Origin: JACRBK01 sp964427955
GTDB lineage: Bacteria > Chloroflexota > Anaerolineae > Aggregatilineales > Aggregatilineaceae
Direction: 5' to 3'
Length of the DNA stretch: 13,592 nucleotides
NCBI GenBank assembly: GCA_964427955.1
Contig: CAYRWY010000129.1
Span: forward strand, 1-13,592
Below are positions 1 through 6,573 of this stretch, piece by piece; position 1 is the first letter of the stretch, and each line of letters begins with the position of its first letter. The translations under genes were made by a program, and so were the position numbers. The notes under the pieces were generated by a model, which ran no database searches, was not told the DNA's origin, and worked only from the letters and a program-made list of their open reading frames with translations.

Positions 1-1
1 C

Positions 2-775
2 TCCACCGGCTACGGCGTCGCCGCCGCCGAACCCGAAGCGACCCCCGAACCCACCGCCGCCCCGGCCACCACGGACCTGGGTGTGGTGAAAGTGGGCGTC
101 AACGCCGAATATCCCCCGTTCGAGTTCGTGGACGAGGGCGGTAACCTGAGCGGCTTCGACATCGAATTGCTGGGCGCCGTCGCCAAGCAGGCCGGTTTCG
201 AACTGGAATGGGTCAACACCCGTTGGGACGGCATCTTCACGGCCCTGGCTTCCGGCGAATTTGACGCCGTGTGCAGCGCCGCGACGATCACCCCCGAACG
301 CGAAGAACAGGTGGACTTCTCGAACCCCTACTTCAACGCCGGTCAGATGATCGCCGTGCGTAAGGCCGATGCCGAAACGATCAAGACCCCCGCGGATCTG
401 GCGGGGCTGCGCGTCGGCGTCCAGGCCGGCACCACCGGCGACATTGCCGCCAGCGAAATCGCGGGCGTCGAAGTCGTGCGTTATGACGAAATCACCCTGG
501 CGTTCCAGGCTCTGGCGTCGGGCGACGTGGATGCTATCGTGAACGATGGCCCCGTGAATGCCGACATCATCAGCAAGAACCCCGAACTGGGTGCCGTCCA
601 GGTGGGCGATCCCTTCACCGACGAGCTGTATGGCATCGCCGTCCAGCCCGACAAGCCCGAACTGCTTGACGCGATCAACGCGGGTCTGGCCGAGATCATC
701 GCGAACGGGACCTACCGCGAAATCTACATGAAGTGGTTCGGCTCCGAACCGCCGAGCATGTTCATGCCGAAATAA
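2..775 (+). CDS. Polar amino-acid ABC transporter solute-binding protein, family 3 (5' end outside window)
   Basis: Extracytoplasmic binding protein that captures a polar amino acid and hands it to the permease encoded next. The frame is open from the window edge, so the start, signal peptide and probable lipobox lie upstream. The first visible residues are an Ala/Pro/Thr/Glu-rich stretch, typical of the linker after a lipoprotein cysteine. The binding fold then begins with VVKVGVNAEYPPFEF and GFDIELLGAV. ATITPEREEQVDFSNPYF carries the Arg that in this family holds the ligand carboxylate. LRVGVQAGTTGD (from 407) opens the second lobe, followed by ALASGDVDAIVNDGP. The C-terminus IYMKWFG is also typical. 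A GTG at 83 is in frame but would remove the linker and signal, so it is not taken as the start. Family identity is clear; the amino acid bound cannot be read from sequence. The permease downstream contains a segment resembling this protein's second lobe. Confidence 0.93.
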   Translation, partial: STGYGVAAAEPEATPEPTAAPATTDLGVVKVGVNAEYPPFEFVDEGGNLSGFDIELLGAVAKQAGFELEWVNTRWDGIFTALASGEFDAVCSAATITPEREEQVDFSNPYFNAGQMIAVRKADAETIKTPADLAGLRVGVQAGTTGDIAASEIAGVEVVRYDEITLAFQALASGDVDAIVNDGPVNADIISKNPELGAVQVGDPFTDELYGIAVQPDKPELLDAINAGLAEIIANGTYREIYMKWFGSEPPSMFMPK

Positions 776-805
776 CCGGTCCGGTTTGCCAGTCGATAAC
801 CAAGA

Positions 806-852
806 GGGGCGGCGTCACCGTCCGCCCCTGGGGAGCACTCAGCGTGCTCCCC
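806..852 (+). terminator. Tandem hairpins between binding-protein and permease genes (attenuator or mRNA-stabilising)
   Basis: There are two perfect stem-loops in a row. Stem 1 is GGGGCGG (806-812) with CCGCCCC (822-828) and a 9-base loop. Stem 2 is GGGGAGCAC (830-838) with GTGCTCCCC (844-852) and a 5-base loop, followed by GCTGATTTTCCC, a weak T-rich tail. They lie 31 bases after the binding-protein stop and 47 bases before the permease start. Such structures often make the binding protein more abundant than its permease, by partial termination or by blocking 3' decay. Which of the two applies is not shown. Confidence 0.6.
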
Positions 853-899
853 GCTGATTTTCCCTTGATTCCTGTAGTGAAGTTGATGCGAGATATGCC

Positions 900-2870
900 A
901 TGTCAGCTGCGAATGATCAAACAGAGCAAACCCAACCTCCCCCATCCGACTCCTTCGACGATGGCCTTATTCGGCCTGGCCCCTACGAGAACTTCATTAA
1001 CTGGGCGGCCAGGCTGCCCTGGTGGGCCATTATTCTGGTAACCCTCGCCGTCGTCGTCCTGTACTCCATGCTGGCATCGGACGCCTATCGCAAAGTGATC
1101 CAGCGCCTGACCGACGATCCTCACCCTTCTACTGACAACCTCTACCAAGTCGTCCAGATCGTAGGCGAACCCACCACCATCACCGGCAAGGTGGTCAGCG
1201 AAACCCAAGACTCAGTCGCCAGCGTTATCGATGAATTTCTGAGCAACACCATTCGCAGCGAACTGCGCAAAAAGCTGGGATTGAAGGTCGAACCGACGAA
1301 AATTTCGGCCACGATCACAGTCGAGACGGAGTCGGGTTCTCTCACGATTCCCAAGGATCAGATCATCAGCGAGGAACGGAATGGGGACACCATCACGCTG
1401 ACCTACACCAACAAGGTCACCGTGACCGGGATCATGACCGCCCAGACCGACAAGACGATGACCGTCCGCACGGTGGACGAGGTGCGCGCCACCTTCGACA
1501 GCTCGCGCATCCTGGGCCGCGAGACGACCGTCGTCCCCTGCGACAAAACCGCCGATCCCAACTGTCAGGATCAAGAACTCACGACCATCCAGCGCCAGGG
1601 CGAGATTTTGCAGGGCACCCTGCAATCCATGAGCAACACCACCGTCAACATGAAGCTCAAGAACGGCGCCAAGCGCGGCCTGACGTCGGGGGAGATCGAA
1701 TACATCTACGTGGATACGCTCACCGTGGCCGCCAATGCCAGCCGGGCCAATACGCCTATCGCGCCCAGCGACGAAGTGCGCATCGGCTACGTGGACGGCA
1801 CGGATATTACGCGCGCCCTGGAGCGTTTCAAGACCGCGGAGAACGTCCCGGTGTCGCTGCGCTATGTCGAAGGCGAAGCGCGCGTGGTCCTGGTCTCGTA
1901 TCCCGACCTCGAAACGGCGCTCCAGGCCACCGGCGCGGGCGACGTGAGTGGTCTGCTCTACCTGGACAGCGGCCCCAACCGGCTCGCCGTCCAGCAGTGG
2001 GTGGAAGATCATCCGGATGGCGGCGTGGTCGTGCCGGGTGACCCCTACGTGTGCATCGATAACTGCCCCGTGACGGTCAAGCTGGTGGACGACGAAGTGA
2101 CCGGGCGGGTGGTCAGCGAAACGGACAAGAAGATCACCCTGGTCACGACCGAGGCCGAATACACGGTGATCAACCGCAAACAGATCGTCGAAAACCGCAG
2201 CATGAAACCGGGCGACTGCGCCCTGAACAATCTGCGCGGCTGCGATTCGGGGATTTTCCTGACCCTGAGCGTCACCTTCCAGGCTTACGGGTTGGCGCTG
2301 ATTCTGGGGCTGATCTTCGGGCTGCTGCGCGTGCAGACCAACCCGATCCTGTACGCCGTCTCGACGCTGTACGTCGAAGTCATTCGTGGTATTCCGCTGC
2401 TGGTTATCCTGTTGTACGCCGGGTTCGTCGTCAGTCCGTGGCTGCGCGATCATACGCCGCTGGAGCTGAGCGATACCAGGGAGGCGGTGCTCGGTCTATC
2501 CTTTGGCTACGGCGCTTTCGTCGCCGAAATCTTCCGCGCCGGGATTCAGAGCATCAGCCGGGGCCAGATGGAAGCCGCGCGCAGCCTGGGGATGAGCTAC
2601 CCGCAGGCCATGCGCTACGTCGTGCTGCCGCAGGCGGTACGCGTGGTGCTGCCGCCGCTGGGCAACGACTTCATCTCGATGTTGAAAGACTCGGCGCTGA
2701 TCTCGGTGTTGGCCCTGCCCGATCTCCTTCAATTGGGACGCCTGTACGTCTCGCGCACCTACCGTGCTTTTGAAGGGTACAACAGCGTAGCCATCCTCTA
2801 CTTGTTGATGACCCTGTTCCTGTCGTCCATGGTGCGGATCATCGAGCGCCGCACGCGGCTGCCTAAGTAG
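900..2870 (+). CDS. Amino-acid ABC transporter permease with large N-terminal extracytoplasmic extension (656 aa)
   Basis: Membrane subunit of the polar amino-acid importer. Residues 451-656 are a complete HisM/GlnP-type permease domain: TLSVTFQAYGLALILG, VEVIRGIPLLV, then the EAA loop from E558 (EAARSLGMSYPQAMRYVVLP) that docks on the ATPase. Such permeases are usually 210-320 aa. Here about 450 residues precede the domain: a short cytoplasmic tail, one membrane segment (about 41-58), and about 390 soluble residues. This region holds four Gly-anchored beta-type units (G96, G177, G239, G402), a segment (293-373) resembling a binding-protein lobe, and cysteine pairs C214/C222, C385/C389 and C440/C448. 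Family permeases have five helices with the N-terminus outside, so one added helix fits an outside position for the insert. No second permease gene is present, so a homodimer is likely. ATG 900 is the only plausible start; its ribosome site is weak. Permease identity is certain; the role of the extension is unknown. Confidence 0.92.
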   Translation: MSAANDQTEQTQPPPSDSFDDGLIRPGPYENFINWAARLPWWAIILVTLAVVVLYSMLASDAYRKVIQRLTDDPHPSTDNLYQVVQIVGEPTTITGKVVSETQDSVASVIDEFLSNTIRSELRKKLGLKVEPTKISATITVETESGSLTIPKDQIISEERNGDTITLTYTNKVTVTGIMTAQTDKTMTVRTVDEVRATFDSSRILGRETTVVPCDKTADPNCQDQELTTIQRQGEILQGTLQSMSNTTVNMKLKNGAKRGLTSGEIEYIYVDTLTVAANASRANTPIAPSDEVRIGYVDGTDITRALERFKTAENVPVSLRYVEGEARVVLVSYPDLETALQATGAGDVSGLLYLDSGPNRLAVQQWVEDHPDGGVVVPGDPYVCIDNCPVTVKLVDDEVTGRVVSETDKKITLVTTEAEYTVINRKQIVENRSMKPGDCALNNLRGCDSGIFLTLSVTFQAYGLALILGLIFGLLRVQTNPILYAVSTLYVEVIRGIPLLVILLYAGFVVSPWLRDHTPLELSDTREAVLGLSFGYGAFVAEIFRAGIQSISRGQMEAARSLGMSYPQAMRYVVLPQAVRVVLPPLGNDFISMLKDSALISVLALPDLLQLGRLYVSRTYRAFEGYNSVAILYLLMTLFLSSMVRIIERRTRLPK

Positions 2871-2882
2871 GGGGGCGAAACG

Positions 2883-3644
<762 letters not shown>

Positions 3645-3662
3645 CGGCCCTCACCCCTCAAT

Positions 3663-3693
3663 CCCCTCTCCCATATTCTGAATGGGAGGGGGG
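3663..3693. terminator. Inverted repeat between convergent ABC ATPase and YfhO-type genes
   Basis: CCCCTCTCCCA (3663-3673) pairs with TGGGAGGGGGG (3683-3693) over 11 positions, one a G-T wobble, around a 9-base loop. It is the only structure in the 71-base gap between two converging genes, so it probably serves as a two-way terminator. Neither side has a clear T tract. The left flank, CTCACCCCTCAATC (3650-3663), has the C-rich style of dispersed intergenic repeats seen in Chloroflexota, but its mirror is missing on the right, so this could be a worn copy of a longer element. Confidence 0.55.
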
Positions 3694-3715
3694 AAGAAGT
3701 CGTCGAATACGTTGA

Positions 3716-6064
3716 CTATGCGGAATAGCGCACCTTCCACCAGCCATCCAGTCCGCTGATCACCAGCAGCACGAGCATCCCGATCCCCACCGCCAGCGAG
3801 ATCACCACGCCGGATTCGACGCTGCGCGGCAGATAGCGCAGGTGCACCGCATACGATCCGGCACAGGGCAGATAGACGCCCAGCCAGCGGTGATTGGCCG
3901 GGTAGACCGTCACGGCCTCCCCATTCACCCACCCCTGCCAGCCCTCGACGTAGGTCTGATCGATCACCAGCAGGCGCGGCCCCGCGGCCTGGACGTTGAG
4001 ATACACGTCGCCGCCCTGCCAGTCCAGGCGATCCACCTCGTCCGGCGCGACCCAACCGGGCGGAAAAGTGCATTCTCCATGCGGGGGCGTAGCGCCTTCG
4101 ATCACGGCCTGAGTACGGTAATCGACGCCGGGCCGCTCCAACCACTGGATCGACTGTTCGGCGCCGTCCACCAGCGTCCAGGTCGGGACGAGGTACGCCA
4201 GCGGCAGCGCGTCGGTGTTTTCGTAGACCCGGACGACGCCTTCGTCGCGCACTGCGTGCAGGGTGTCATCCGCGAACACCGCCTGATCCGGCTCGATCAT
4301 CACCCAGCGCACGCCGGACAGGTCCAGCAGATCGGGCCGCGCGACGTCTACGAACTCGAAATGGTTTTCGAGGTAATAATCCGCCGGGCGTCCGGCCAGC
4401 AGGTTCGCCACGGCGTTGGCGCGTTCCGGCAGGATGCTGGAATAGAGGTTGTAGATCGGCACGCCCTGGTCGATGGCGTGCAGCACCAACGACGCCTCCG
4501 ATCCGTGATCCTCGTCGAACGCCACGAGGTAGCGCGGATTGTCGGCGAACTGATCCGGGGTGAGATAGCTCAAGCGGCCCGGCGGGGTGCTCCCGTCCAG
4601 CAGCGGGTGCGCGTAGCAGACCAGGTCCAACAGCAGCACCCCGAAGACCAGCGCATAGGCACGCCGCGTGGGAAATGCCTGCAACAGTTGGATGCTGAGC
4701 CGGAAGGCCACCAGCGCCGCGCCGAACCAGATCGCGCCGCGCACCAACCGCTGCGGGAACACGTCCCAGCTTTGGGGCGCATCGAACGTGCGCGTCGCCG
4801 CCGCGATCAGGATCAGCACGGCCAGGGCGATCCCCCCCAGCTTGAGGCGCAGATTTCCCCCTGGTTGCGGTAGGGGCGCTGCTTGCCGCGCCCTGATCAT
4901 CAAGGCATCCCACCCGATCCCGGCCAGGATCGCCAGCGCCACCTGCACGATGGCCAGGTGCCGCGCCGGGTTGCGTACCAGGCTGTACGGCGGGAAGATC
5001 GCCAGCACCAGCCGGAACAGCGGATTCTGCATCCCGAACGAGAGCAGAAAAAAGAGCAGCGCCACGCCTCCCCACAGCCACACCAGCGGATCGCGGCGGC
5101 GCGCGCGCAGCGCCACCAGTGCCAGGAAGATGATCCCCGCGCCGGTATAAGTCGCGTATTCCGGCCAGATGTAATCGGTGATGTGCGGATCGTCGAAGGT
5201 ATGCGGCAGCACGTAGCCCAGCGCCAGCGGGATCGGCAGTGCGGCCACGTTCAAATCCTCGTCGGACAGCCCGCCCTGGCGGTTGCCCTGGCCGAGCAGA
5301 TCGAGTGTGGGCAGCGTTTGCGCGGCGCTCAGTCCCACTCCGGCTACTATCGCCACTGCGCACCACCACGCGAACAATGCGCGCCTCTCGCCGCGTTTTT
5401 CGCGCAGCAGCAGATACACGCCCCACAGCGCCGAGACGATCCCGTTGTACATCACGATCTGGTAGCCGCTCGATCCGGCCAGCAGCGTCAGCCCGAAGAC
5501 GACCGCCAGCGCCACCGCGCGCCGCCACGTCGGGCGCTGCGCCAGGGCGTGGATCGCGGCCAGCATCCAGGGCGTCCAGGCACGGTTGTACAGCTCGCCG
5601 ATGTGCCCCGCCGATACGCGCGCCACCATCGACGCCCCGAAGATCATCGCCAGCGCCGCCACTGCCGCGCCGAACGGGCTGATCGCCAGGCGGCGGGCCA
5701 GGACGTACATGCCCAGCCCCACGATCCACAGGTGCAGCAGTGTCACGAGGTTGTAGGCGGTCGGCGTGCGGAACGGGGCAAACAGCCAGTTGGGCGGATA
5801 GAACATCACCGCCTGCGAACTGGCCAGCAGCGGAAACCCGCCGCCGACAAAGTTGGTCCAGGTCGGCAGCTCGCCGCGCGCCCACATCGTCCAGGCGTGG
5901 TGCTGGAACGGGTAGTACAGCCGGGGACCATCCGCCGCCGGGGCGAGATCGCCGCCGATCAGTGCCGTAACGTTAGTGATCAGCACCAGCGCGGCCAACA
6001 GCAGCGCGGCCTGCCCGGCTTCGCGCCAGGACAGCGGTTCGGAACGAGGAGAAAAGTTCAGCAT
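3716..6064 (-). CDS. YfhO-type polytopic membrane protein (GT-C-like), 782 aa
   Basis: Large integral membrane protein resembling the YfhO family, thought to be GT-C-type glycosyltransferases or accessory factors that use lipid-linked sugars at the outer face of the membrane. A first helix (about 19-36) is followed by an outer loop with acidic D39 and D45, then the family-typical GELPTW (64-69) and GGGFPLLASSQ (74-84), before many Ala/Leu-rich helices. The C-terminal third is soluble and ends in the typical module YVEGWQGWVNGEAVTVYPAN, a short beta-rich stretch, and a last helix (about 752-771). ATG at 6064 is preferred over GTG at 6097, which adds only 11 residues; neither has a good ribosome site. 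The gene converges on the ABC operon and diverges from the VOC gene. A 21-base repeat shared with the glycosyltransferase gene lies at 4875-4895, in a hydrophilic loop near residues 390-397. The substrate is unknown. Confidence 0.85.
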   Translation of the reverse strand: MLNFSPRSEPLSWREAGQAALLLAALVLITNVTALIGGDLAPAADGPRLYYPFQHHAWTMWARGELPTWTNFVGGGFPLLASSQAVMFYPPNWLFAPFRTPTAYNLVTLLHLWIVGLGMYVLARRLAISPFGAAVAALAMIFGASMVARVSAGHIGELYNRAWTPWMLAAIHALAQRPTWRRAVALAVVFGLTLLAGSSGYQIVMYNGIVSALWGVYLLLREKRGERRALFAWWCAVAIVAGVGLSAAQTLPTLDLLGQGNRQGGLSDEDLNVAALPIPLALGYVLPHTFDDPHITDYIWPEYATYTGAGIIFLALVALRARRRDPLVWLWGGVALLFFLLSFGMQNPLFRLVLAIFPPYSLVRNPARHLAIVQVALAILAGIGWDALMIRARQAAPLPQPGGNLRLKLGGIALAVLILIAAATRTFDAPQSWDVFPQRLVRGAIWFGAALVAFRLSIQLLQAFPTRRAYALVFGVLLLDLVCYAHPLLDGSTPPGRLSYLTPDQFADNPRYLVAFDEDHGSEASLVLHAIDQGVPIYNLYSSILPERANAVANLLAGRPADYYLENHFEFVDVARPDLLDLSGVRWVMIEPDQAVFADDTLHAVRDEGVVRVYENTDALPLAYLVPTWTLVDGAEQSIQWLERPGVDYRTQAVIEGATPPHGECTFPPGWVAPDEVDRLDWQGGDVYLNVQAAGPRLLVIDQTYVEGWQGWVNGEAVTVYPANHRWLGVYLPCAGSYAVHLRYLPRSVESGVVISLAVGIGMLVLLVISGLDGWWKVRYSA
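4875..4895. repeat. 21-base intragenic repeat, copy 1 (inside YfhO-type gene)
   Basis: An exact 21-base match to 7258-7278. It starts GGCGCTGCTTG and ends CCGCGCCCTG, and contains a small hairpin, GGCGC with GCGCC. Here it is read on the minus strand within a loop coding RARQAAPLPQ, between predicted helices. The other copy is read in a different frame, so the match is not due to shared protein sequence. Confidence 0.7.
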
Positions 6065-6069
6065 AACGG

Positions 6070-6098
6070 TTGTATCCAGGGAGCGAATGCAGTACACT
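6070..6098 (+). promoter_or_regulatory. Candidate sigma70-type promoter for VOC gene
   Basis: TTGTAT (6070-6075) and TACACT (6093-6098) are 17 bases apart. They would start transcription near 6105, about 30 bases before the VOC start codon at 6136. The match to consensus is moderate (3 of 6 and 4 of 6). The element overlaps the 5' edge of the divergent YfhO-type gene, so the two genes may share a compact control region. Confidence 0.3.
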
Positions 6099-6135
6099 CG
6101 GCGCTCACTAATAGATTTATCCAGGAGTGTTGACG

Positions 6136-6507
6136 ATGGCTGCCGCCGAGCTTGACTATCCGATTACTTTCTTTTATACCCGCGATCTCACTACCACGGC
6201 CCATTTTTACGAAGAGATGTTTGGTTTCACACTGGCCCGCAACCAGGGCGACGCGCGCATCTACCACGTCGGCGCGCGGGGCTACATCGGCTTCGTCGAG
6301 CGCGATCAGACGCTCGAACTGCCGCACGGCGTGATCCTGACCCTGGTGACGCCGGACGTCGATGGCTGGTTCTACCGGCTGAGCGAGAAGGGCGTCAAGT
6401 TCGAGCAGCCGCCCAGCCTCAGCCCCCAGTACAACATCTATCACTGCTTTCTCCACGATCCCAACGGCTACCTGATCGAGATCCAGCGTTTCAACGACCC
6501 CCTCTGA
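6136..6507 (+). CDS. Small VOC-fold (glyoxalase/bleomycin-resistance superfamily) protein, 123 aa
   Basis: Soluble single-domain protein with the two-repeat beta-alpha-beta pattern of the vicinal oxygen chelate superfamily. The first repeat reads ITFFYTRDLTTTAHFYEEMFG, in which the D-x(5)-FY-x(4)-G spacing is typical. The second has TPDVDGWFYRLSEKGVKF and ends in FLHDPNGYLIEIQRF with the conserved DPNG and Glu. Metal-ligand positions in the first strand of each repeat seem replaced: F where His is usual in ITFF, and no His in GVILTL. Only the C-terminal Glu is clearly kept, so a glyoxalase or dioxygenase reaction should not be assumed. Start ATG 6136 has the ribosome site AGGAG (6123-6127), 8 bases upstream; an in-frame GTG at 6127 overlaps that site and is rejected. 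It stands alone between two minus-strand membrane genes, so context gives no substrate. Confidence 0.85.
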   Translation: MAAAELDYPITFFYTRDLTTTAHFYEEMFGFTLARNQGDARIYHVGARGYIGFVERDQTLELPHGVILTLVTPDVDGWFYRLSEKGVKFEQPPSLSPQYNIYHCFLHDPNGYLIEIQRFNDPL

Positions 6508-6514
6508 AAGACAT

Positions 6515-6573
6515 TCACCACGGAGAACACAGAGAGGTTTTTCTCTGCTTTTACTCTGTGCTCTCTGTGGTGA
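6515..6573. repeat. Dispersed inverted repeat, TTCACC-type, at convergent junction; probable two-way terminator
   Basis: The left arm 6515-6534 begins TCACCACGGAG and ends ACACAGAG. The right arm 6554-6573 is its complement at 18 of 20 positions, and both mismatches still allow G-U pairs in one RNA strand. A T5 run (6538-6542) lies in the loop. The arms closely match those at 13282-13385, so this is a family. The right arm overlaps the 3' end of the glycosyltransferase gene and codes its last residues. As it lies between two converging genes, termination on both strands is the simplest role. Confidence 0.75.

Noticed and set aside
83..85. GTG as the true start of the binding-protein gene
   Set aside because: The frame is open upstream with an Ala/Pro/Thr/Glu-rich linker, and starting here would leave an exported protein without signal.
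1212..2453. Long minus-strand open frame (413 codons) under the permease gene
   Set aside because: Its product is rich in Arg, His, Asp, Gln and Gly without domain pattern. It lies antisense to a clear permease gene, as expected by chance in GC-rich DNA.
6065..6097. Upstream GTG start for the YfhO-type gene
   Set aside because: It adds only 11 residues, has no better ribosome site, and overlaps the control region of the divergent gene. ATG 6064 gives the usual short N-terminus before helix 1, but the choice is not certain.
4883..6133. Plus-strand open frame of 416 codons opposite the YfhO-type gene
   Set aside because: The product is Arg/Gln/His-rich with no fold pattern, while the opposite strand codes a recognisable membrane protein.
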